From an uncultured Pseudomonadota bacterium (GTDB lineage Bacteria; Myxococcota_A; Bradymonadia; Bradymonadales; GCA-2716585): a DNA stretch of 38,117 nt. This document shows, one piece after another, positions 8,769-16,864 of the stretch (position 1 is its first letter; each line of letters starts with the position of its first letter). The position numbers and the translations under genes are program-made. Where the stretch lies: the NCBI GenBank assembly GCA_937890335.1, contig CALBXO010000901.1, positions 1 to 38,117 on the forward strand, read 5' to 3'. A model generated the notes under the pieces. The model searched no databases and was not told the DNA's origin. It saw nothing but the letters and a program-made list of their open reading frames with translations.

Positions 8769-9692
8769 GTGAAGACACAAACGCATCGAGTGGTGGTCGC
8801 GATGGTGACGATGGTCTGCGCCGTCGCCGTGTCGGGGTGCTGCTGCAAGCCCGAGAACCTGCCCATCGGCCTACCGGGGGCATCGGACGGCGCCGGGGAC
8901 GCTGCTGTGCCGGATGGCGGGGCGGACATCTCCACGGAGACCGTCTTCGTGCCGGGGCCTTCGCCGTCCCTGTCCGACGTGGCCCGCGGCCGGCCGCCGC
9001 TCGTGGTGGTGGCGGCGCTTCGCGATCTGCAGTCCGTGCTCACCGCCCCCGATTCCGACACCGACAAGAAGCGCTTTGAGGAGCTGGGGTGGACCGCGGG
9101 CTGGGATCCGACGCGGCTCGGTCTGGACGGAGTCTCCGACGTTGCTGGGGCCGTGACGGTCCGGGGGTGGGCCCGCACATCCAACGACGTGGTTGAGTTT
9201 ACCCGGCGGTTGCGATCGTCCGAGCGGTTTGCCGACGTGACCATCGGGAGCACGGTGGAGTCTGGCGCGGGGAAGACACAGGACTGGACGGTGACGGCGC
9301 GGCTGGTGCCACCCACTGACAAAGCATCCGACGCCGAACCGGCGGGGATGGACATGGCGGATCTGCTCGCCGGACTCAACGGGCGGGCGCGCGTGGCGGA
9401 CGTACAGGTCACCGAGTTCAAACCCTCGGACCCCGTGGAGCGGCTCGGGTTCGCGGAGCGGCGGTTGAACCTGGGTGTTCGGGGCGGCTACGTGGGGTAC
9501 GTCACGTTCTTCGAGGGGCTTCCCGAGGTAGACCCTGGGCTGCGCGTGGGCGACTTCTCGATTGGTCGCGGGGCCGGAGAGGCGCGCGGAGGAGGTATGC
9601 TGACGGGGCGCGTGGAGCTTTTTGCCTACGCGAAGTCGGCGTCGGGCTCCGCGGTGGACGGTCAAGACAAGGAACAGGACGCGGGGCCGTAG
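8769..9692 (+). CDS. lipoprotein with PilN-like and PilO-like domains in tandem
   Basis: The product is a 307-residue predicted lipoprotein. The GTG start is chosen because AGGGGAG lies 7 nt upstream and the signal peptide (KTQTHR, hydrophobic core, VSGC with Cys24, followed by two more Cys) begins there. After a Gly/Asp/Pro spacer, residues about 77-180 resemble the periplasmic domain of the type IV pilus protein PilN: an LRDLQSVL helix, a strand with GAVTVRGWARTSNDVVEF, then LRSSERFADVTIGS and a final TVTARL strand. Residues about 195-288 resemble PilO: a small-residue helix, VQVTEFKPSD, an LNLGVRGGYVGYVTFFEGL core, then VGDFSIG and a closing GRVELFAYA strand. PilN and PilO are normally separate inner-membrane proteins of the pilus alignment subcomplex. 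No other pilus gene is in the window. The domain match is by eye from family knowledge and needs a profile search. Confidence 0.72.
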   Translation: MKTQTHRVVVAMVTMVCAVAVSGCCCKPENLPIGLPGASDGAGDAAVPDGGADISTETVFVPGPSPSLSDVARGRPPLVVVAALRDLQSVLTAPDSDTDKKRFEELGWTAGWDPTRLGLDGVSDVAGAVTVRGWARTSNDVVEFTRRLRSSERFADVTIGSTVESGAGKTQDWTVTARLVPPTDKASDAEPAGMDMADLLAGLNGRARVADVQVTEFKPSDPVERLGFAERRLNLGVRGGYVGYVTFFEGLPEVDPGLRVGDFSIGRGAGEARGGGMLTGRVELFAYAKSASGSAVDGQDKEQDAGP

Positions 9693-9704
9693 CCACCCCT
9701 CCAG

Positions 9705-9768
9705 CCCGGTTCCGACACCGGGAGACTGTAGCCGATGGGACCGCGGCGTGGTGCGTGTGTCCACGCCG
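9705..9768. terminator. two GC-rich hairpins between convergent genes
   Basis: The 116-bp gap between the convergent genes ending at 9692 and 9809 holds two inverted repeats. CCCGGT (9705-9710) pairs with ACCGGG (9717-9722) over a 6-nt loop. CGGCGTGG (9744-9751) pairs with CCACGCCG (9761-9768) over a 9-nt loop. Neither is followed by a T run on either strand, so intrinsic termination is possible but not shown. Confidence 0.35.
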
Positions 9769-9808
9769 GCCCAGATTCAGCCAAGTGCCACCTCGGGCAG
9801 TGCGCCGC

Positions 9809-12800
9809 TCACCCGGTAGCTACCTGTTGCAGCGCGTCGCTGTGGTCGCGCGCGCGCTGGGCCAGCCCAGGATTACCGCGGCGGGCGCAGAGGTCGGCGA
9901 GCGCCTGTGTGGCCCGGACATCGTCCAGGTATGCTGACCTGTTCTCCCCAAACCAGGTCAGCGCGAGCAGCAGCGCCGCCTCGCACTCCTTCCACGCGCA
10001 CCGGTCCGCGTCGAGCACGGCGCGCAGGATGCAGACTGTGTGGGTCAGCCACGCCTGGCCGCGCTGTGTGGCGAGTTGGTCGGCGACCGCTACGTGTGGC
10101 GCCATGCTGCGGTAGTCATGACGGGCCAGCAGGCACAGGGCGACGTTGACCCGTGCGACGGCTTCGTGCACGGAGCCGGCCGCGGTGTAGAGGGCCATGG
10201 CGCGGCCATAAGCGCGCTCGGCCTCCTCCGCGTTCCCGGTGATTCTGTGGAGCTCGCCAAGTCCATTCCAGGTGTCTGCCAGGAGGTTTCGGTCGCCCAG
10301 TGCGCGCGCTGAAGGAAGGCATTCGCGGTAGTGTCTCTCCGCTTCTGCCAATGCGCCGCGTGCGGTGGCGAGGTACCCAAGATAGAGCCGTGCGTGAATC
10401 TCCTTTCTCCCGTCGCCAATCCGCTGGTAGGTGGCCAGGGCGTCACCGAAGGCCTCCTCGCAGTCGGACAGCGCCCCCTTGCGCATCAGCACCTCCGCCA
10501 GCGAGACGCGGGCGTCGGCGACGCCCACGGGGTCCGCGGCGTCCTCTGCCAGTTTCTGGGCGCGCCGGAAAGCCGCGGCGGCGTCGTCGAGTTTTCCGAG
10601 GTCAACCGCCTGGCGCCCCTGTGAAATCAGTGCCTTGGCCAGCAGGGGGGAGTCTCCCAATTGCGCCGCGCGGGACCGGGCGCGGGCCGTGGTGGCCACG
10701 GCCTCGTCCATCTTGCCCTCCAGCCGCAAGAGATTGGCCTGCAACAGCCACGCACGCACCTGCACAGACGGCGACGCGCCATCTTGGACCGGCACCACCA
10801 GCAGGCGACGCGCCGACTCCAGATCCCCGGATTGTCTTCGTGCCAGCGCCGCCTCGAGCAGGAGGGGTGCAGCGCGGGAGGGCTCGCCGGCGGCGACCAG
10901 GTGCAGCCCCACGCGTTCGGCGACGTCGGCAGGCAACGCCGTGGCGTGCAGTGCGGCCAGGGCGCGGGCGCAGACCGCGTGGCAAGCGTTGAGGCGCCCC
11001 TCCGCATGCAGGTCGGTCATGAGCGCCTCGCGCAGCGCGTTGTGCACAAACCCGACCTGGCCCGGCCCGCGGTCTTCCATGAGGCGCATGGGCAGCAGCG
11101 GGTTGTCACGCACGTCGAGGTCCAGGCCCACGTCTCGCAGGCACGCGGCCCACTCGTCGAGGTGAAGATCGCGGCCCAGGACCGCGGCGATGTGCAGCGC
11201 CCGCCTCCATCCGGGGCGGCTGCGGGCGAGCGCGCGTTCGATGCGCTCTTGCCACACGTCCGTCAGCGTAGCCAGGGAGCCCGACATCGCGTGGGTCTGA
11301 TCCGTCCCGGCCGCGTCGGCCCAGCCTCGGATGAGTTCAATGGCAAACAACGGGTTGCCACCGGCGCGGTCGAGCAGCGCCGTCTCGTCGCCCAGCTGCG
11401 GGGCCAGGCTCCGAACGAGCTGGCGCATCTCGTCCCGCGGGAGGGGCTCGAGCTGGACGCGCCTGACAGCGGGGTGGCTCGTCAACTCCGTGAGCGCGTG
11501 CCATTCCACGGGATGCTCCACAATCTCCTCGTCCGACGCGGTCCCGACGATCAGGCAGGCGGGCGAACGGTCGCCGAGGCCAACCAGGTGGCCAAGCAGG
11601 CTGATCGCGTCCAGGGAGAACTCCAGATCCTCGAGGACGATGACCAGCGGCCTGTCGTCGGTCACGCATCGCAGGAGGCGCGCGGCGGTCGCGTAGCGTT
11701 CGCGTGGGGAGGCGAACCGCACCTGACTGCTGGAACGGTCTCCGAGCACCAATGCCTCGAGCGCGAGGTTGTCCGCCGGGTCGCCACCGTGCCGGGCGAG
11801 TACGGCAGCCGCGCGGTCGGCGATGTCCCTGTCCGCACGTTGGACCCGCAGCAGGGACGCGATCAGACCACGGACGCTGCCGAGCGCCCCGGAATCGGGG
11901 CCGTGCGCTACCCTCGCGACCCGTGCGGCGCCGAGCTCAAAAGCGCGCTCGCAAAGCCATGCGGTCAGCGCAGATTTTCCGGTCCCGGAAGGGCCGCGGA
12001 GGAGTATCGCTGCGCAGTGTCCGGTCCGCGCGACCGCGCCGAGGGCGTTCCACAGCAGGTCTCGCTCGGCGGCCCGACCGACGAGAGGGATTCTGCGGTA
12101 GGGAAACAGGGAGCCCAGCCGAGGTTTTGCGGCCGGGGCGTCGTCCATGCGCCACTCGGCGGGCATCAGGGGTCGTGTCCGGGCGACCTGGTGCGCGGCC
12201 GCGTCACCGCCGTGGGCCCGGTCACTGCCGACCGTGATATCGGTGCCCGCGATCACTGACAAGGGCCCGGCTTGTGGTGCTGACTTCACATACTCCAGCG
12301 TCCGTGTGAAGACGCGCGTCACCGGCTCGCGCAGTGCGACGTAGTCGCTGGAATCGCGAAGGGAGGGCTCGACCGTCAACCCCGATACCGACCGGATCGC
12401 CTGGTCCGCGTCGGCGGCAAACAGGAAACGGTCTTCCAGTCGTTTGCACAGCAACCGGCGCAGCCACGCTTCGACTCCTATCGGTACTGGCACGCGTGGC
12501 GCGAACGCCGGTGGATCGTCCCGCAGATGCGCCAGGGCCAGCGCGGTCGTGGAGCCGCCGCTGAACGGCGGGGCGCCCGTGAGGAGACTCCAGACCAGGC
12601 AGCCCAGAGCGTAGAGGTCCGTCCAGGGTCCGTGGTCGCGCCAGGCCCCTTGGAACTGTTCCGGTGCCATGAAGTGGGGTGTGCCGAGGACGCCGTCGTC
12701 GCGGTGGCCCTCCAGGGCGTGCGCGATGCCAAAGTCAGTGAGTTTGACGACCAGGCAGCCGTTGTCCTCGGTCAAGAGAACGTTTGCCGGCTTGAGATCC

Positions 12801-13225
12801 CTGTGCACCACGCCGCGCGCGTGCGCGTGGGCGAGCGCATCCAGCAGCGCGCTGATGACGCCGGCGACCTGCGGCCATTCGAGCTGCGCGATCTCCGCCA
12901 GGGTCCCTCGGTCGCAGAACTCCATGACGAGAAAGGGGGCACCTGCCACGAGCGCCCCGCCGGTCTGCTGTTCCAGGTGCGTGGGTACGATCCCGTGATC
13001 CAGGAGCGCCACGATGTGCGGATGCTCCAGCCCTGCCATGGCCCGGAGCTCGGCCTCGACGCTGCGAATCACGTTGAGGTCGCGGCGCGGGCCGGCGCTG
13101 AGAATCTTGGCGGCGACGCATTGTCCGGCGCCGTCGATCGCCTCCCACACCTCGGCCATGCCGCCGCGCCCGACCGGTCGCCGCAGCGCGTAGCTGCCAA
13201 GGCGAAGCGTGCCGTCGGAGCTCAC
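9809..13225 (-). CDS. Ser/Thr protein kinase with NTPase and TPR repeats, GTG start
   Basis: The product is a 1138-residue predicted cytoplasmic kinase. Kinase domain about 12-282: VGRGGMAEVW (18-27), Lys40, HRDLKPAN (141-148), DFG (164-166), GTPHFMAPE. A long linker (about 285-378) leads to a P-loop NTPase domain with Walker A GPSGTGKS (411-418) and Walker B VIVLEDLEF. From about residue 780 to the end are TPR-like repeats (for example ALISQGRQAVDLGKLDDAAA and DTWNGLGELHRITGNAEEAE). The start is a GTG that overlaps the stop of the esterase-like lipoprotein gene as GTGA, so the two are almost certainly cotranslated. It is the closest relative in the window of the kinase at 5869-8703. All kinase catalytic residues are intact. 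Signal and substrates are unknown; coupling suggests a link to the lipoprotein. Confidence 0.9.
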   Translation of the reverse strand: MSSDGTLRLGSYALRRPVGRGGMAEVWEAIDGAGQCVAAKILSAGPRRDLNVIRSVEAELRAMAGLEHPHIVALLDHGIVPTHLEQQTGGALVAGAPFLVMEFCDRGTLAEIAQLEWPQVAGVISALLDALAHAHARGVVHRDLKPANVLLTEDNGCLVVKLTDFGIAHALEGHRDDGVLGTPHFMAPEQFQGAWRDHGPWTDLYALGCLVWSLLTGAPPFSGGSTTALALAHLRDDPPAFAPRVPVPIGVEAWLRRLLCKRLEDRFLFAADADQAIRSVSGLTVEPSLRDSSDYVALREPVTRVFTRTLEYVKSAPQAGPLSVIAGTDITVGSDRAHGGDAAAHQVARTRPLMPAEWRMDDAPAAKPRLGSLFPYRRIPLVGRAAERDLLWNALGAVARTGHCAAILLRGPSGTGKSALTAWLCERAFELGAARVARVAHGPDSGALGSVRGLIASLLRVQRADRDIADRAAAVLARHGGDPADNLALEALVLGDRSSSQVRFASPRERYATAARLLRCVTDDRPLVIVLEDLEFSLDAISLLGHLVGLGDRSPACLIVGTASDEEIVEHPVEWHALTELTSHPAVRRVQLEPLPRDEMRQLVRSLAPQLGDETALLDRAGGNPLFAIELIRGWADAAGTDQTHAMSGSLATLTDVWQERIERALARSRPGWRRALHIAAVLGRDLHLDEWAACLRDVGLDLDVRDNPLLPMRLMEDRGPGQVGFVHNALREALMTDLHAEGRLNACHAVCARALAALHATALPADVAERVGLHLVAAGEPSRAAPLLLEAALARRQSGDLESARRLLVVPVQDGASPSVQVRAWLLQANLLRLEGKMDEAVATTARARSRAAQLGDSPLLAKALISQGRQAVDLGKLDDAAAAFRRAQKLAEDAADPVGVADARVSLAEVLMRKGALSDCEEAFGDALATYQRIGDGRKEIHARLYLGYLATARGALAEAERHYRECLPSARALGDRNLLADTWNGLGELHRITGNAEEAERAYGRAMALYTAAGSVHEAVARVNVALCLLARHDYRSMAPHVAVADQLATQRGQAWLTHTVCILRAVLDADRCAWKECEAALLLALTWFGENRSAYLDDVRATQALADLCARRGNPGLAQRARDHSDALQQVATG

Positions 13226-16200
13226 GGGACGGGATAGATGTGGAGCTGGAAGGACCCGGCCTCCTCCGCGGCAAACGCGGAGACGACGATGGTGACGGAC
13301 TCGCCTTCGTCAATGCGCAGACGAATGCTCGAGCTGCTGATGGGGCCAAGATCGTCGTGACAGCCAAACTCGCGGTCGGCGTCGCAGTCGCCGGGGAAGA
13401 GGGTCAGGACCGTGTCTGTCTCCGAGCCGTAGGTCGTCAGGTAGAACTCGCCCGACGAGGGGGCCGTCCACAGCAGGGACGTGTCGGCCGTGTCCGCTCC
13501 CAGGCCAAGGCGCAGGCACTCGCCCGGTCGCCAATCGTTGGTGGCGTCCGCGAGTGAGCCCACGATGACGGGGATGCCAAGGCTGCTGCCGAGGTTGCCG
13601 TCGGCGCACGACTCCGGGTCGTGGCATTCGGGGTGGAGGGCGCAGTCTGAGTCTGCACAGTCGGCGAGCCCGTCCTCGTCGTCGTCGCCGTCATCGCATG
13701 CTGTCTCCACCCGCAGCGGGCACGCGTCGGTCCCGAGGCAGTCGGGATCGGCGCAGTCGATGAGGCTGCTCTGGTCGTTGTCTTCCCCGTCGTCGCAGAC
13801 GAGCTCCGGGCAGGCCACGGAGCGAACGCAGTCGGGGTCCGCGCAGTCGCGCAGCCCGTCAAAGTCGTCGTCCCGCCGGTCGGCGCAGGAGCGCTCGCGG
13901 CAGATGTCTGTGTTCTCCCGGCACTCCTCGTCGGCACAGTCGATCTTGCCGTCACCGTCGTCGTCACGGTCGTCGTCGCAGTCGACCTCCGCGCACGGTT
14001 TCTTGCCCGCGCAGAACGCGTCGTCACAGTCGACCTGGCCGTTGCCGTCACCGTCCTCGCCGTCGCCGCAGTTTTCTTCGGCGCACGGTGCGCGCCCGGC
14101 GCATTGGGGATCTTCACAGTCCACGATGTTGTCGCCGTTGTTGTCGATGCCGTCGCCGCAAAACTCCTCAAAACACGGCGCGCGTCGCCCGCAGTCTGGG
14201 TCGTCGCAGTCGATCAGTCCATCTCCCTCGTCGTCGATGCCGTCGTCACAGATGGGTTCGACGCAGTTCTCCGCACGCCGGCATGCGCGGTCGGCGCAGT
14301 CGATGTCGCCGTCGCCGTCGTCGTCGATGCCGTCGTCGCAGATGAGCTCGTCGCACAGAGGCGAGTCTTCACAGTTGCTGTCTTCGCAGTCGGTCACACC
14401 GTCTTCGTCGTCGTCGACGCCGTCGTTGCAGACCCACTCGCGGCGGTGCGTCAGGCGTGCGCCCCCGTCGACCGCCGATCGCCAGAAATCGATGGCCATC
14501 TCCCGCGAGCGCTGGTTGCGGTAGATCGTGCCGTGGCCCTGTTCCGCGTCCAGCAGAGTGGCCCGTGTGTGCGCGACGCCGTCGTCGTCCACGTTGCCCT
14601 GCAGGGGGACGGAGACGGGCTCGCCGGACCAGATGTTCTGTTCGTCCACCTCCCAGCCCGGGTTCCGCAGCGGCGGCATATTGGCCACCATCGTCAGGTG
14701 ATCCATCCCTCGCTTGGTCGTGGTGTCGTCCAGCAGACCGTTGACGACGAAGACGTCGTTCTTCCAATGCGGCGCGTAGCTGTGGGGGTCGACCACGTCG
14801 GCGCCGAGCTGCACCATCTGAAGGATGGGGTAGTAGCGGTCCAGCGGTCGGTCCAGACTGAAGACGCTGCGCACGATGAGCTCAAAGTCGATGATGTCCT
14901 TTCGGTGCAAGATCGTCAGCGTGAAGAACGTGCTCAGCCCATTGAGCGCGTACGCGAGGTACTGGTCCTCCACGGCTGCGAGGAAGGCGCCGGACATCGC
15001 GCCCTGCGAGTGGCCCCCGTACACGATTCGAGCGGCATCGAGCTCCGGTGGTCCTTCCAGCCCGGCGATTCGCTCTCTGAGGAGGCGTACGAAGTACGAC
15101 GCCTCCGCGGCTTGCTGACGAAAATTGCCCCGCGCGGCTGCGGGGTTCACCAGGTTGTAGGTGTTGAGCTCCGGGCTGCCTCCGATGCCGCCGCGTCCAC
15201 CGTGGTATTGCGGGATGAACGACGCGACGACGAAGCCGGCGTCCAACGCGGCGCTGACCCAATTGCTGCGCAGGTGGTCCCAGGGGGTCCAGCCTGTGCC
15301 GTCCTCAAAGACCAGGATGGGCCGCGGCCCGGTGGGCTCGTCGAAGACGCGCCACGCGACGGCGATGTCCACGTCTTCCCAGCGCTGGATCACCGGGTCT
15401 CCGTCCTCGCCAAAGATCAGGGCGCCACCGACGCTCGGAAACGGGGGGATGCCCTCCTGGAACATGGGCATCTGCACCGTGCCCTCATAGGTGGTGATGC
15501 GCAGGCTCTTGCGGCTCCACGCTTCCGAGAACCCCCACCGCACGAGGGGGCGCGTCTCGACTTTGTTGGGGTTGACGACGAAGTCTCGCAGCCGCTGCAG
15601 CTCACCCACCGCGTCCTGGGTCGTGAACACTGTCGCGACGGCGATGTCGTCCAGATCGAGGTCCGTGTTTGGGATGCAGTCGCGCAGCGGCTGAAGGTGG
15701 GCCGCGGACATCAAGTCGGCGTCGAAGGCGTCTGGGCGGGGTGTATGCAGCCCCTGCTCCTGTCCCAGCGAGCGCAGAATGACGAACCCGTAGGGCCGGC
15801 CCGGAGCGAGGATCGTCCCGATGGCGTTGCCGATCTGCAGGGTGCGGGCGTCGTGAAACGTGTCGGCCTCGGCGTTGACGAGCATGTCGAGTGGGAAGCG
15901 GTGGCCGCACCCATCCTCGGAGAGATCCAACAGCTGGACTGCGCTGGTGGGCTCCAGGCTGCCGAGCGTGTCCGGGAGGGCCTCAGCCGGGATCTCCGTG
16001 AGTGCCCCAAAGTAGGCCACGGGCATCAGCGAGTAGCCGCGGACCGCCTCGACCTCGGTCAGGTAGGTGTCGAGGGTGGCGCTTCGGTTGGGGAACTCGG
16101 ACAAGTCTGGTCCGCCCATCGGCCCCACGCGGCCGTCTGAGGGCCAGGGCAGGCGGTAGAAATCCTCCGCGTCGGGCTCGTAGCGGAAGACGATCGCCGT

Positions 16201-16440
16201 GGGGTCCACGGGGAGGTCCGGGGCCACGTCCATCCCGGTGTCGTTCGCGTCGGGTGCATCGGGCGCGTCCGGCGGAACATCGGGGGAGTCCGGCCCCTGG
16301 CTGTCGCGGGTGTCCGCCAGGTCTGGGGCAACATCCGCGACCCCGGAGTCCGGCTCGGCGACCTTGGTGCCGGAGCCCGGGCATCCGACGAGCACCGGCA
16401 GCGCCATCATCACGGTCAGGAGAAGGGCGGTTCTTTGCAT
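13222..16440 (-). CDS. large esterase-like lipoprotein with nine Cys/Asp repeats and a C-terminal beta domain
   Basis: The product is a 1072-residue predicted secreted lipoprotein. Signal 1-19 ends in LVGC (Cys20), followed by an Asp/Pro-rich spacer to about residue 80. Residues about 85-640 are an alpha/beta-hydrolase-type region: a lipase-like N-terminal part with PWPSDGRVG, then VYGGHSQGAMSG with predicted nucleophile Ser478. Residues about 670-942 contain nine repeats of about 30 residues of the form CDDGIDDDGDGxxDCxDxxC, rich in Asp and with regularly placed Cys; such repeats probably bind divalent metal and form a stalk. The final 130 residues resemble a PPC-like beta-sandwich (ECLRLGLG, FYLTTYGSETDTVLTLF, SFQLHIYP). 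The gene overlaps the kinase at 13225 as GTGA. The substrate is unknown; an ester or lipid is the family expectation. The combination of esterase, repeat stalk and coupled kinase is unusual. Confidence 0.85.
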   Translation of the reverse strand: MQRTALLLTVMMALPVLVGCPGSGTKVAEPDSGVADVAPDLADTRDSQGPDSPDVPPDAPDAPDANDTGMDVAPDLPVDPTAIVFRYEPDAEDFYRLPWPSDGRVGPMGGPDLSEFPNRSATLDTYLTEVEAVRGYSLMPVAYFGALTEIPAEALPDTLGSLEPTSAVQLLDLSEDGCGHRFPLDMLVNAEADTFHDARTLQIGNAIGTILAPGRPYGFVILRSLGQEQGLHTPRPDAFDADLMSAAHLQPLRDCIPNTDLDLDDIAVATVFTTQDAVGELQRLRDFVVNPNKVETRPLVRWGFSEAWSRKSLRITTYEGTVQMPMFQEGIPPFPSVGGALIFGEDGDPVIQRWEDVDIAVAWRVFDEPTGPRPILVFEDGTGWTPWDHLRSNWVSAALDAGFVVASFIPQYHGGRGGIGGSPELNTYNLVNPAAARGNFRQQAAEASYFVRLLRERIAGLEGPPELDAARIVYGGHSQGAMSGAFLAAVEDQYLAYALNGLSTFFTLTILHRKDIIDFELIVRSVFSLDRPLDRYYPILQMVQLGADVVDPHSYAPHWKNDVFVVNGLLDDTTTKRGMDHLTMVANMPPLRNPGWEVDEQNIWSGEPVSVPLQGNVDDDGVAHTRATLLDAEQGHGTIYRNQRSREMAIDFWRSAVDGGARLTHRREWVCNDGVDDDEDGVTDCEDSNCEDSPLCDELICDDGIDDDGDGDIDCADRACRRAENCVEPICDDGIDDEGDGLIDCDDPDCGRRAPCFEEFCGDGIDNNGDNIVDCEDPQCAGRAPCAEENCGDGEDGDGNGQVDCDDAFCAGKKPCAEVDCDDDRDDDGDGKIDCADEECRENTDICRERSCADRRDDDFDGLRDCADPDCVRSVACPELVCDDGEDNDQSSLIDCADPDCLGTDACPLRVETACDDGDDDEDGLADCADSDCALHPECHDPESCADGNLGSSLGIPVIVGSLADATNDWRPGECLRLGLGADTADTSLLWTAPSSGEFYLTTYGSETDTVLTLFPGDCDADREFGCHDDLGPISSSSIRLRIDEGESVTIVVSAFAAEEAGSFQLHIYPVP
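13615..14433 (-). repeat. nine tandem ~90-bp units encoding Cys/Asp repeats
   Basis: Nine consecutive units, about 90 bp each, encode a pattern beginning [VIFNDSA]C[DNGA]D followed by an Asp-rich DxDxDG-like stretch, then DC, a short acidic segment, a second Cys and a third Cys. Repeats 2-4 are the most regular; repeat 8 has lost the DGDG core (DNDQSS) and repeat 9 is one residue shorter. The spacing is conserved while third positions vary, so the array is older than a recent expansion. Confidence 0.85.
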
Positions 16441-16445
16441 GAGGG

Positions 16446-16477
16446 TCTCACTGCGATGCCCGACCTGGGCGGTGAGA
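16446..16477 (-). promoter_or_regulatory. imperfect hairpin in the leader of the esterase-like lipoprotein gene
   Basis: In the 52-nt gap upstream of the ATG at 16440, TCTCAC (16446-16451) pairs with GTGAGA (16472-16477), and inside it GCCC (16458-16461) pairs with GGGC (16467-16470). The structure ends 5 nt before the start codon on the minus strand and could affect ribosome access. No clear Shine-Dalgarno is seen. The role is speculative. Confidence 0.25.
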
Positions 16478-16492
16478 TTGTCGCACGCCGCG

Positions 16493-16768
16493 TCACCCCG
16501 CGCACGCGCGCACGAGGAACACGACCACGGCGAGGCCGAACGCCAGGCTCACCAGGGGCACGAGGATCGGAGCCCAGGCTCGCCAACCCACTGCGCCTCG
16601 ACCCGCGGCCGCACAGCGGGTGCAGACGGCCACGCGCTTGACGCTTCCGCCCGTGACTTCGCAGCAGTCGCCGCAGACCATGGCGCGGCAGGTCGCGCAG
16701 GGGCCCGCAGCGATGGCGCCGCACAGGGTGCAGTAGTCGTTGTCAGGGATGAAGGGGGTGACGGACAC
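16493..16768 (-). CDS. small zinc-ribbon (B-box-like) membrane protein
   Basis: The product is a 91-residue predicted protein. The N-terminal half has closely spaced cysteines (CTLC, CATC, CGDCC, CTRC) that would bind one or two zinc ions in a B-box- or zinc-ribbon-like fold. The C-terminal third is one hydrophobic segment (about residues 68-88, APILVPLVSLAFGLAVVVFL) predicted to cross the membrane, with a short tail. The start is a GTG at 16768 without a clear ribosome site. It lies 52 nt before the esterase-like lipoprotein gene on the same strand and may share its transcript. The function is unknown; similar small zinc-finger membrane proteins are common in Myxococcota. Confidence 0.68.
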   Translation of the reverse strand: MSVTPFIPDNDYCTLCGAIAAGPCATCRAMVCGDCCEVTGGSVKRVAVCTRCAAAGRGAVGWRAWAPILVPLVSLAFGLAVVVFLVRACAG

Positions 16769-16864
16769 GGCCCGAGTTTAGCGCTCGGGCGGTCCGTCGT
16801 CGATGGGGCTGGGCGCGTCGGCTCCCGGCGCACCGCCGCTGCGGTGGCGTGGGTCGCGCCGCGA

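Noticed and set aside
8704..8883. Upstream extension of the kinase at 5869-8703
   Set aside because: The extra 60 residues are low-quality Arg/Pro/Ser sequence and would overlap the well supported opposite-strand lipoprotein start at 8769.
13481..14524. Long plus-strand Ser-rich frame opposite the Cys/Asp repeats
   Set aside because: It is the shadow of the 30-residue repeats on the other strand, whose Cys and Asp spacing is clearly selected at protein level.
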